Source: Diploscapter coronatus
Lineage: Eukaryota; Nematoda; Chromadorea; Rhabditida; Rhabditidae
Reading direction: 5' to 3'
Length of the DNA stretch: 64,000 nucleotides
Assembly: GCA_964036155.1 (NCBI GenBank)
Contig: OZ038422.1
Coordinates: forward strand, 72,997,201-73,061,200
Below the pieces are notes generated by a model. That model was not told where the DNA came from, ran no database searches, and saw only the letters and a list, made by a program, of their open reading frames with translations. The position numbers and the translations under genes were made by a program. Below, in pieces: positions 26,879 to 38,193 of this stretch; position 1 is the first letter of the stretch, and every line of letters starts with the position of its first letter.

Positions 26879-29800
26879 TTATACCTTGGCCATACCTGAA
26901 ATTTTACATTTTTATCGAAAGTACCAGAAAATGGATTTCTAAGAGCCTACCGGCGACGATGGCGTGCTCGATACCGCACTCGTTGGTTCCACGGATGATA
27001 CGGAAGTAGCCGCTCTCACCCTGAAATTTAGCTTATTTGTTTTGTTTGTTCTTTTTTTTCAAATCTCCTAATACTTTTTCGAAAATTGTTTAGCAATGGT
27101 TTTTTTGACATTTCAAGCCCATGGATAGCATTTTCTGGTACTCACCCAGTCAGTGTTCCAGGAGTTGGCGACGAGCCAGTAGGGGGTCGATCCGTCCTTG
27201 CCCCACCCGAGGATTCTGACGGCGTGACCACCGAGCTGTCTGCCCGAGGTGTGGACGTAGACTCCGGACTTGTAGTTGTAGAAGTCCTCGTAGACGGTGT
27301 AGGCGGCCTCAACGGGTCCGTTGGTCATGATCTCCTGCAATTATTATTATTATTTTAGATAAACTCAATTCAGCGCCAATTCGGTTATTTGAAAAAAGCT
27401 AATCAAGTAACCATCATGCCAAATTCGTGTAGACAAGATGACAATTTGCTACATCATTCTTTTCATCATAATGCTCTAAAGATGAAATAGAAATGATATG
27501 ATCGTTCAGTCCCAATCGTATTTGATTGGAAAGGCTAGAAGGGATTTGTCTAACGCTATTTCGCATGATGGCCACCTGGCTCTTGTTTCAGGTTATCAAT
27601 TAGCTGTAAAGCGTGGGTTTATACGCTAACGATTATGACATGCCTGCTGGATAGCAGCGACAGTCTTGCCGACAGCGTAGGCAGTCTTTCCGTAGTGCTT
27701 GTCAGCAGACCAGGTCTTCGAGTATCCGGACTGGCACTCCTTCTTGCAGGTGGGTGTCGGGTACTCGCTGTTCGGGCATGGTCCATAGTAGGTCTGTCCA
27801 GCGTGGTGTCCGCACGGGGCGATCGAATATGGCTGGCAGGTGTCCTTGTCGGCTAAATATTCGCATTTCAGCCTAGTCGCGATCAAACAATCAAATAGTT
27901 GAATTACCGTAGTTGGCACCAGTGACGACACCCTGGTTGACCCAGTACTTCCAGGCCTCGATGGGGTAGCCTCCCTGGCATCCTGAAAAAAAAATGCTGA
28001 TTATTACGAAATCTACGTCAATGGTTTTGTTCTTTATTGTTGTTGTTGCATTTGGCCTTTCATTTCACCCCTAATAAAACTCATTTTGATAAAGAGTTCC
28101 GCAATCAGACCCCCAATAAAAATGCCTATCAGCAATTTAGTTTTATTGTCCGGGCATGTATCCGTCTTATCAGGACTCCTTAATGAATTCCCAGTCGGAG
28201 GAAAAAGATTAGCAGGACGCGCGTGCGTCAGTAAGCCAATAATAATTCCAATATTGATAAAAAAGTTGCTGATTTACTGCCTGATTACTGGCTATAATCC
28301 GGAATCATAAGACAAAAGAGTTGAGAATTAGTTTGAATTTTCTGCGCTTTTCTCGATAGTTCTTATCAGCAGAAAGAGACTCGAAAAGAAGGGTCTCCAT
28401 GAAAGCGGAATTTCCAATGCAACAATGCGTAAATTAAAAGAATATTTGGAAAAAAAAACTCATGATGAAAGAAATAGAAAGCACGAATAAAGTCGTGTTA
28501 CGGACATCATGAGGTTTTCTGATCGTTGAAACAAGTGATGCACTCACCGTCACCGCATCTGAATCCAGGATATTTGGATTTGTCGCAACGTCGCGCAACA
28601 CGAAAATGTTGCAACATAACATGCTGAGACATTTTCATGTTGCGTGACGTTGCGGGCAATCCAAATTACGTTCGTCCGCAGCAAGAGAGGATATCGTTGG
28701 AGGAGAGTTCGCCGGTGAAGGCGGCGTTGGACTGGATGCAAGTTCTGTCGGACATGGCCTCGGCGGCACCGAACGACCAGCAAGATCCTGGAATATTTGG
28801 GATTGGGATGAAATTCATTTAATTCCTAGCAAATCTGGGCAGGCCTTCAACCAGTACGAGTTGTTATGTGAAATGCTGTGTATTCCGTAATAAGATTCTA
28901 GCGGAACACTTTGACTCAAGGTGGTTCCGTAAGAACAGTCTGGTCTCATCTCTGCCTAGGTCTGTTTCCGAGTGACTTACCGCAGTCAGACTGATCTCTG
29001 ATGTATCCGATGCTGGGGCACTTGGGCCACTGCGTTCGGGCATCGAAGCTGTCGGGCTGCAAGGATAGTTGCTTAGTCTCAGACCTTACAGAGGTGCAAA
29101 CTGACGATGTCGGCCTCGTTGATCGGCATCTCAGGAGCGCGGTGCTCGTCAGAAGGAGGGGCAGCGTACTTCACGTCCATCAGCTTCTTCTGAAGGGTCT
29201 CGACGCTGAAGCTGGGCACCTCAGCCTGAATTTTGAAAGGTTCGAGGCGAATGGAATGGAAACTCGGAGATGCATCAACTCCTCTACTTCACAATATGAG
29301 CTTTGCAACTTTAGAGGTGTAATGGAAAGTTTCTGAGATGGAACTCATGGCAATGACAATAGTGATCAAATTCGAGTAGATTGGTCTCAAAATCTTCTTT
29401 AATGGCTTGTTAGAAATTTCTAAGATTGCACCTCTTGATAATAGCACTTAATTGCTATCCCTTCAAGAGGATGTGATCTTTCGAATGAGAATCTAAGGAA
29501 GCAACTTCATCATGCCTTTGTAGTACTCGACTTTGATCATGCCGCCCATGAACAGTATCAGAAGATGATGACTTCCAGTATCATTTTTAATCGTTGAAGA
29601 TTTACCTTCCACAGGTTTTGCTTCTTGTTGACATAGTCGACGAGAGCGGGTCCGGTGAGGGACTCGGCTCCGGACTCGACCTTGTTGCCTAAAATACCTT
29701 CATCATTCGATTCTAATCCAAATTCAAAACACATTCAGAGACTCACGAAGATTTATTTGCTTCATGGCAACAACCAACAACAAAGAGAATGGTACACATG

Positions 29801-30576
29801 CTAGTATATGGGGGAGCAGGCTCGTTCACTAGAAAGAAATGAAATGAGTTTGAAAAATGCACACAAGCCCGTTCAAGCAACAATACACACGGTGTATACG
29901 AACTCTGAATTCTCTGTTAGAAACACGGGCTTTAATGATAGCCCTTATTATTGATGGGGGATCTTCTAAATGAGAATTACGGAAAGAACAAACTAGTTCG
30001 ACTGGAAGAGGGAGATTTGATCAGGAAGATCGGGGATATGATCGTCGAAGAGGATTTATGTACAGGAGATGTAAGGATGTGGTTTGATTTACACGGACTT
30101 GCTCTCAGGGGTTTGCCGCTCAGAGTGCTGGGTCTTGCGAGGATGCAACGTAATTGTACACGATTTGGATGAGGAAGAACAACAGGGGGTCTGACTCATC
30201 CACGGTCGCGGTGGCGAAGGATGCAGACGATGTGGACGGGACTGTGGGCGACAGAGGAACTGTCGAAGCGACTGGACCCAGGGCCATACCCGATTGGACG
30301 ACGAATGCCGATACCGACAGGGCGAGCAGCGGAAGAGCGAGCAACTTCTGAAATTGGTGCCATTAGTGAACTTTTTAGGAAAAGTGAGGTCAATGCTCCA
30401 ATAGCATGTAGCCCTCTCCCAGAAGAGGAACGAAGAAGTATGACAGAACTTTGGGAGATATCTACATGGTAGCTGGAGACAACAATTTGAAATTTTGGGC
30501 ACTTTTCTATCATGATTTAAAAAAAAAAATTGTTGAAAGAAAATTATTTAAAAAAAAAAAGAAAAAAACTCACCAT
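26879..30576 (-). CDS. cathepsin B-like cysteine protease (CPR family)
   Basis: Twelve exons encode a 342-residue secreted preproenzyme, in transcript order: 30576-30574 (ATG only), 30347-30290, 29688-29606, 29225-29106, 29056-28981, 28787-28670, 28558-28548 (11 nt), 27982-27908, 27852-27644, 27334-27146, 27020-26951, 26895-26879. The signal peptide covers about residues 1-16, followed by a propeptide with [16 protein letters not shown]. Papain-fold catalytic residues are all present: Cys116 in DCGSCWSF, His288 in [11 protein letters not shown] and Asn308 in ANSWNTDW. The occluding loop with the His197-His198 pair marks cathepsin B and suggests peptidyl-dipeptidase as well as endopeptidase activity. 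It is likely a gut digestive or lysosomal enzyme, given the promoter motifs upstream. The intron after 27644 uses a GC donor (CAG|GCATGT). The final exon supplies only a short GMAKV-type end. Confidence 0.95.
28572..28666 (-). repeat. 38-bp inverted repeat filling a cathepsin intron (hairpin)
   Basis: Arms 28572-28609 and 28629-28666 are inverted repeats matching at 33 of 38 positions, separated by a 19-nt loop. They occupy almost all of the 111-nt intron (28559-28669) between the 118-nt active-site exon and the 11-nt micro-exon. In the transcript the stem starts three bases inside the 5' splice site and leaves a short 3' tail that ends in the acceptor. The shape is that of a pre-miRNA or tailed mirtron, but a small foldback insertion would look the same. 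Confidence 0.7.
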
Positions 30577-33500
30577 TATCGAGTAATCGACTAAGCTGCG
30601 CTAGTGCCGAATCCTCTTGGGCATTTCCTTTTATAGGTATGCTTCCTCTTCAGTTATCAGTAACTAGAAAGTCGAATGCAAATATGCCAGCCTGAACTCC
30701 TAAGTTATTCTTCATCACTAGTTGAGAATTCACCGATTCTGATAAGAAACCAGCTCGGAAAACTGCTGAAGTCGCACGAGACAAAGGAAAAACGCCGATA
30801 AGACGGGAAACTCGAAGAAAAAGCCGAAAACTTCGGGCTCCAGCTCGAAAAAAGAAATGTCAAGACGCAATTCGAAGTGATAACGCCCTTAGGGTTTGTC
30901 ACAGTGCTCAAACTCACGAAAACGATATTCCAGATTTGCTCTTGGCCCTATTCTTCAACATGAATGATAGAAAATTTGAGTTTGGTCAAAGCTATGCATA
31001 CAAAATGGTGGGCACGCATGAATTTTGATTTTTTCTTGATAAAACCGGGATTAATTTTGTGCTTTCGAAATATCACTTCGACAGTCCGTGGGCTTATCAA
31101 AAATGGACATTATCATTTGTCATCGTTTTTCACTTTAATCAAGTTAATTTACGATTTAGTGTGGAACGGAAATGGTACGGAATGATAGCAGAGAAAAGAT
31201 ACGATATAGTCAGAAGTCAGCTTTATTCCTAGATTATTTCGTGAAAAACATTCCTTTAGAGCTCTTGAAACTTTGTATAAGATGGATTACTTGTCCATAA
31301 ATATCATCAAACTTTTTCTCATAAAAAAACTTGAGTTCCGTCATTTTTCAGTTATCTAATTGCTCTTGTTAATCAATTTATGATTATTGCAAGATCAAGT
31401 ATGACGCAAATTCTGCACAATTTTACGAGTGGATGTAAGTACAGGAAAGAATGCAATTTAAAATTTGAGATTGTTTGCGCTGTTTTGTCCGGTTTTTTTC
31501 TGCCGAGTTCGAGTCAAGTCACAATGTTTCATTATCACTTTATTTGCATGGATGCCTGTTAGGACTTTGGTAATCTTAAGATTAGGTTGGGAGAAATGAA
31601 TGTGGATTTTGGCTATTGACTGATTGATGGACGTCTGCTAATTTGGGTAAGATGGACTTAGATCGATTGAGAATTGTGGTCTTGGGTCAATCACAGGACC
31701 CATTTACTGCACAAAATGCATAACATTCTTGATAAATTTCACTTTTTTTCGTTTTGAAAGTTGATAATTAGAAAATTTTGCACCTTAAAAATACATTATG
31801 CAAAAATGGTAAAGCGTTTCCAAACATTTTTCTATTCCTACTTGCAATTTCATCGGGGAGATTTTCAAATACCATGGAAAGTTCAACGCGTTTCATTTCT
31901 TTCTCATTCTTATTGTTGGCATTGTATTTTATGCAGTCGCATTTATCTGATAAGGCTTTTTCAGTTATCTTTGAATTTTTGCGATTTCTTTCTGCTGCTG
32001 ATTAAGGCTTTGTGTCCTTTCTCTTTGTTCGAACCCAGGAAAATTGATAACAACTTTAAAAAAAAGCAAAAATGTAAGTGCATTTCAATGAAAACCATCA
32101 ATGAATAAAGCAACAGAGATCAAAGCTCTGCATTATCACGAAAAAGATGTAGAAGGATTCCGAGTTATCTAGAAAAATGAAGAACGAAGACTAATTAAGC
32201 AATTCTTTGAGAAATTTGAGGTTAGTGGTGAAAATTAATTTCTCGAGAAATATTATCACGCTCAAATAGTATATCATTTTCTGGTAGATCAATGCGTGAA
32301 CTTTCAGAAAATAATAAAATTGCAATTTTGAGGGTTAAACCTAATAACATGTATACCAAACGATAGAGCATGAAAAACTGAACAACTTTTGTGAAGACAC
32401 CTCATGGTCATCTATTATGGTATGTGTGGTATAATAGTTTGAACGAGTCACCCCATGAAAATGAAAAAATCTTCAAAAACTCATAACTTTTCGAAAATCA
32501 AATGAATTTGAAAAATCTCTTCGAGATATAGCAGATTAAATACAATACTTCATTTTTGCTTCCTAGAGTACCACGCTATCATTTTATCATGTTACCATAT
32601 GGGTCCATGGTATACCATTTATATGGTGTTCGAATGGCATGCTATAAAATGGGTATCGCTCGACTCGAAATAGAATGACGAGTAATATTCGAGTCCACTT
32701 CTACCAAATACAGCAGGTGGTTGATCCCCTAAGTCAATATATTTCTAGAAAGTACATTCCATGGTTATGTTCGTCCTTTTTTAAATTTTTCGAAAAGTGA
32801 TAAAACTCTTCTTGAGTATCCTAAAAAAATTCTTCAATGATCAAATATGAGAAATAACAGTGGCATTGAATCAATGCACAAAATTCCCGAGCTCTGCTTC
32901 TAATCTATAACGTTTTGCAATCTTTAGGTTCATTGATAGAAAGCCTAATTACAATGATTGAATAAACACGATAGGCCGCACTAAGGATAGTTGTATGCAA
33001 GTTATAAAATATGAAAAAATGACTTCTTGTAAAGAACATAGGAACAAAAGGACAGAAATCTGGAATATGAAAAATCCGATAAATGAGGTTAGGATTAGAA
33101 GTAGGTGGGATTGATCAAAGTTTTAAAATGACGAGCACGATGCCCTTCAGTTTCTAGATAATATTATCTCCCAACCCAGCCCTAGTCCTACAAATTTGGG
33201 CATTTTCCAAGTCTGTCCTTTACAGAAAACTAAACAATTCGTCTTAATAATTGAAGTGGTTTACAACTTTGACTAAATGTTAAATTCAGTCGAACTTGAT
33301 TTCGACAACAGCTAGCTTATCTAAATAAATTATTCAATGGCATTCAGATTAGTTATGGTGTTTATAATATAAGATTACTTTTTATTTTAATAATATTAAG
33401 CTTATTGTCTGATTGTAAATGATGAAGATCATATATTATTTTACTAGCGTTCATGTCAAATCAAAAATGTCTTTATTTTATATCGTATTTAGAAAAGAAT

Positions 33501-33952
33501 TCCTTTATAAAAGGGTAAATTGAGATACAAACTCTATTTCGATATCAAGGCAGATGTTGGCTAAATAAAGAATAATGTTAATCAATAATTATAATGAGAA
33601 TTTTTCTTACTCTTATGAAATTTTTATTGAAATCACCTGTAGTAAACTAATTAGAAACCTTCGTCAGAGACTCTCATTAGCAGATGATATAAATGCTAAG
33701 CTAAACGTTGGAGGGAATTGCAAAGTGGAATTCATTTATTCAAAGTTTGATAATAAAATGGCTAGATAGGCGACACATTATTGGACTCAAAATCAAAATT
33801 GAAATCGTCTGATTTAAGATACAAACTTGTTTTTCGTCATTTATTTTTGAAATAATCACACGTTTAGGTTAATTTCAAGATTATCAATATTTTTTCTCAA
33901 GGCTTTTATCTATCTATCTTCGATATATTTTTAAGCATTATCTCATTTAATA
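30577..33952. other. AT-rich spacer between cathepsin and 7TM receptor genes
   Basis: Apart from the cathepsin promoter, I found no exon chain here. The region becomes markedly AT-rich after about 31.0 kb. Open frames such as 31761-32108 (+) and 30705-30917 (-) have no domain or splice support. A cluster of ATACCAT/ATGGTAT words occurs around 32410-32640 but does not form a regular repeat. Confidence 0.5.
30628..30661 (-). promoter_or_regulatory. TATA box and ACTGATAA GATA site of the cathepsin gene
   Basis: Read on the minus strand, ACTGATAA lies at 30661-30654 and TATAAAAG at 30635-30628, about 52 bp before the ATG at 30576. ACTGATAA is the extended GATA site bound by intestinal ELT-2/ELT-7 factors in C. 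elegans. Together with a consensus TATA box this suggests strong gut expression, typical of CPR proteases. Function is inferred from motif and position only. Confidence 0.6.
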
Positions 33953-36902
33953 ATGGCTACTGGAAATGATGGAGGTCCGTGGATAAAATGAAATTCTTCA
34001 TAATAGCAGTTTTGTTTGATCTTCAACAATATTTAATTTTAGACTTCAGCGGATATGTTAAGGAACTTGAAGATTTTAGCATTCATATTATTATATTGGG
34101 AATAATTCTATTAGCATTGCTAATTTTACCTTTTCTGTTAGAATACTTTATCATAAAAGCAGATAATTTAAACAAAGTGGAAAATGTAAGGCATTTATTA
34201 TTTATTTCGAATGAAAGATAGATAGTTGGAAAACACTTTTTCTCCTTTCCTCATTGTCAATATCTTACGACAATTCCTCACTTTCACTACAGTCGACGAA
34301 GAAAAAGAAATGTCGTAGGATAGCGCGCAAAAAATAATGGCTTACAATGAAGAATTATGGTAGTTTAATGGTCTTTTCAACTAAAAGATAATAAACGAAC
34401 TAGCATATTATCAATTTTCATCTCTATTTCGAACGATATAACATAATGTAATATATATATATATTTTTTTTTTAATTTAGGCATCTTATTTCCCGATTTT
34501 AAGAGCTATTCAACAGATAACAAAATATTGCCGCTATGCATTTTTTATGTATTATTTAGCATCGATATTCAATGTAATTATTAACACCATATATAAAAGA
34601 GCAAACATTGGTTAGAATTAAATTTAATAATTATTCATTACATTCTAAGAGTTTGATTCAATATTTTATTATGATTCATAAATTAACAATTTAAAATTTC
34701 AAAAATGACTATCCGAAGAAATCGATTTTAAATGAAAAATGTTTAAATTTTTATATTTTTAACAAGATCGAGTTAGAGAAACATTGTTTAAATTAATTTT
34801 TAAAAATTAGATAACTATTTTTTTCTATAGCATTTGTGCGAAAATACGCACCCTTTTTTACCCTATTTTGGTAATTTCGAATGATATTTGATCTTCGAAT
34901 ATTTGAGGGATCCTAACCGCGGGTTTGTGTAATTTCCGTGAAACTCGACGGTTTTCTTGGACAGATTTCCTGCATTCTTTCTATGTTTTGACTGCAGGCT
35001 TTTATCATGTGATCGGGTTCTTTTCCTATCTTTTCCCCGCATCACAATTTCACTTCTCTCTTCGGATCGAGCAGAGCACGGCTGCTCGTTTATTGTCTGT
35101 CCTTTGATTGAATGATGGAATAAAACCCTTGTAATTGGCCTACAACTGTATTGGACAGCAATAGTGTATACATCTACACCCAGAGGAAGTCACGCGATTG
35201 TTAACCGTGTTCGCACAGCATTTAACAAATATGAATTGTTATCACTGCTGATCGAAATGATGTTTTAAAAGTTCGAGATCTAATTCGAAATTCTCAGCGC
35301 GGATTTTCATAATTTCGAGCCTGAAACAACAGTTCACAATGACTTAAAGCTAAATGTTTACGACCCCTTCATTATTAATTTATTTGAGTCATTTTTAGAA
35401 TAATTTAATGGTCATAAAATTAACAATTTTATTTTAGCATCTCGAGATGGGATATTATTTGAATTTATATCAGTATATGTACTAGTCGTTCAATTTTTGA
35501 TATTTACATTTTCCACCTTCGCATTTCAATGTGTATTTCTTCCTACAGTGAGCCTAGCGTTATCAATGTTGAACATTACATTAGTAGTTCAAAGGATTGC
35601 ACTTATATATGAATTTGAAGTTTTGTCAAAATATTTGGCAACGTATGTTCTTTACATTTCATTTGTAAAAAGTTGTCACAAAGACTTCCACTTTTCATTA
35701 CTATAATAGAATATGCATTTATAATGTAAGCTAACTGGATATAATACTTTAGAGATAAATTGTATATAGTAATAAAGATGATCAAATGGATTAGTCTATG
35801 CATATCATTATTATTTGGAACAGCTTATCTATTTGCGATCTCTGTATACGACACAGCGCAAGCTTACATTGTTTGGGAATATACTATGGTAACATTTTAG
35901 ATTTTTTTTTAAAATTCAATTAGCAAAACTACATATATTAAATCATGTTTTTATGAAGTGATTTGAAAAAATGCACACTGACAATGGGAATGATAAACTG
36001 AGAAATAAATGCTGGGCTGGGATTCAAGTAAAATTTACACCCCCCTGTAAAAATTTTACAACTCAAATTACACCCCCCTGTAAAAATTTTTACACCCCCC
36101 CTGTAAATTTTTACACCCCCATTTACACCCCCCCTGTAAATTTTTACACCCCCATTTACACCCCCCCTGTAAATTTTTACACCCTCCTGTAAATGGTTTT
36201 ACAGGGGGGTGTAATTTTACTTGAATCCCAGCCCTGAACTTTTTCGACCATCCTTTAATTTATGGAACTAATTGTTGATGTGCACAATGATACGATTATT
36301 ATCGAATAACAATGTGAGAGTTTATACATTTCGAAATTTAGATACTGGTGTCACTAGTAGTTGATATTTTGGCATTCATAGGCACTCTATCTTATATCAT
36401 TTTATACTACCGATTCAAAAAGTTAACGATGAACTCAAGCAAGAATTATGATGCAGAAAATAGGCGAATATTATATCAAATGATTCCGCTTGTGATGCAA
36501 CACGTAAATAGCCATGCGTTCACCATTTCAAAAATTAATAAAATATATATAATCATAATTTAGTTTGTAATTATTCTAATGTCATTGCATCTAGTTTATA
36601 AGAAAATCACGAATGGAGAGATAGAAACTGATGGTAATACAGTGGCATTATTTAAACTTATACATGCTTGGTCGATACGCATGTTCGATGCTTACCTATG
36701 GACTATCTCACTTCCACTATCTTTCATTATTGCTAGTCCAAGTAGGAGAACTGCAATCATGCGGCTAATTTTTCGCAGGTCCGTTATAATGTCTAATTGA
36801 TAATTATCGTGCAAGCATTATAGACGTGATCCTCAAATTGTTCCAAATGCAAGAATTGCTAATGCGGTGAGTTCAAGTGCCAACAATATGGGTGCAACAT
36901 GA
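33953..36902 (+). CDS. seven-transmembrane serpentine receptor (nematode chemoreceptor-like)
   Basis: Eight exons with consistent phase and no internal stop encode 363 residues: 33953-33974, 34043-34185, 34481-34610, 35438-35642, 35753-35888, 36342-36503, 36564-36778, 36824-36902. Hydrophobic helices fall roughly one per exon: near residues 19-36, 64-85, 108-150 (two helices), 176-195, 213-235, 267-280 and 305-325, followed by a basic, Asn/Ser-rich cytoplasmic tail. The layout (short N-terminus, RYxxEF-like residues after the third helix, Arg/Lys cluster before the sixth, basic tail) fits the large nematode serpentine chemoreceptor superfamily, perhaps nearest Sre/Sra-type, but I cannot fix the family. 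Codons are strongly A/T-ending, unlike the flanking housekeeping genes. Expression in sensory neurons is only an inference from family. Confidence 0.8.
36015..36233. mobile_element. Harbinger-like MITE with internal minisatellite
   Basis: The element begins GGCTGGGATTCAAGTAAAAT and ends with its exact reverse complement, with arms of about 37 bp that continue into TTTACACCCCCCTGTAAA. It is flanked by the 3-bp duplication CTG (36012-36014 and 36234-36236), which fits the CWG/TWA target rule of PIF/Harbinger elements. Inside, a C-rich unit of about 33 bp (ACACCCCCCCTGTAAATTTT followed by TACACCCCCATTT) repeats about three times. It has no coding capacity. It sits in the receptor intron 35889-36341. 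Confidence 0.8.
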
Positions 36903-38193
36903 AGCACATTTCCTATGTTCATAATCGAATTTATTCTTACAATCTGCATTACTCTTTGATTTTTTAAAATAATTTATTTGCTAAATATTAGTTGATTTTT
37001 TTATTATATTTTCTCAAAATAAGAGTTCGAAAAATCACAAATAATCACTACAAGATTAATATATTTTCTAAATGCTACGTATTTTGACCAGGGAAGAATA
37101 AACTATTTTATGATTGTGCAAAAATCTGGAAAATGCATATAAAAATGATCTAGTTTGAAAACAGATGATGTCAGTTCTCACTATAAAATATTAAATAAAC
37201 AATTCACTACACTCTATTTGATTCCTGAGAAATCTATTTGTATAAATTATCACGCATTTATGCCAGACCTGTCTCAATGATGAAAACTTAATTTTTGATC
37301 ACAATCTTTACTAAGGTACGTCCCAAAAGTTTGACCGCACTCTGTATCTGATGTAATATTATATCATATTATTGATTTTTTTCATGCAAATTTTGGCTTT
37401 ATAACATTCTGTATGATCACTTTGCCTAACTGACAAGTTTCAGCCGATCTAATTTTTTTTCGCAACACGCTCTTAGCTATGTTTAGAGAGAGCGCAAGTG
37501 ATATTCCCGATGTGAAGACAAAGTAATGGAAGTATTTTTCTATAGAACTGTGGAACTTGATAAGTTTGTAGCAAAAACCGCATGAAAACGGATCAGTGTA
37601 ACAAAAGATATGAATTTTTTGACTATTTTATTTTCCTTTTTTTATTACTTGAACGTTCATATTTATTGAGCAATTTTTACCTAATATTTCGATTCATTTC
37701 AAAAAGCTCTATTTTCTATGAAAATCCACATTATGCGATAAAAATGTGCCTAGACGTAAAGTATATTCTGAACCCTTATTCGATTATAGCAAACGGTACC
37801 TAAAGTCAAAAATAGTCTAAAAGTAAGGCTCAGAGGAAAAACTTTGTACCCTAAAAATTTCATAGCATCTATATTTGGTACAAAGTCCTAGAATTACACG
37901 AGAACGTCATGGAATTAGAATTTTTTCCTAAAATCTCTAGAATAGAAATCTTCCTATCAGATTTGAATGTATAAATCAAAGATGAAACTACGAGTCTAAA
38001 GCTCCCGATAATAACATTTTTGATAAAAAAAACAGTGAAAATTGATATGCTTTCGAGCACAACACAATATAATTCGAAACTACGTTGGTGTATTTAGTCT
38101 AGAACTCTGATACATATTTAGACTGTTTTCCTAGATTTCAAGTATGTTTAGAAAGTGAGAATTCAATTTTCTTGAAAATCGAAATTTCGAAAT
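36903..38193. other. convergent AT-rich spacer after the receptor gene
   Basis: An AATAAA near 37194 could end the receptor transcript. At about 37316-37345 the sequence GTCCCAAAAGTTTGACCGCA resembles a Tc1/mariner terminal repeat, but I found no matching opposite end. A short inverted repeat (ACTTTGTACC…GGTACAAAGT) occurs around 37842-37887. No gene was recognised. Confidence 0.45.

Noticed and set aside
31761..32108. 115-codon plus-strand frame in the AT-rich island
   Set aside because: A second frame overlaps it, composition is that of random AT-rich DNA, and no domain is visible.
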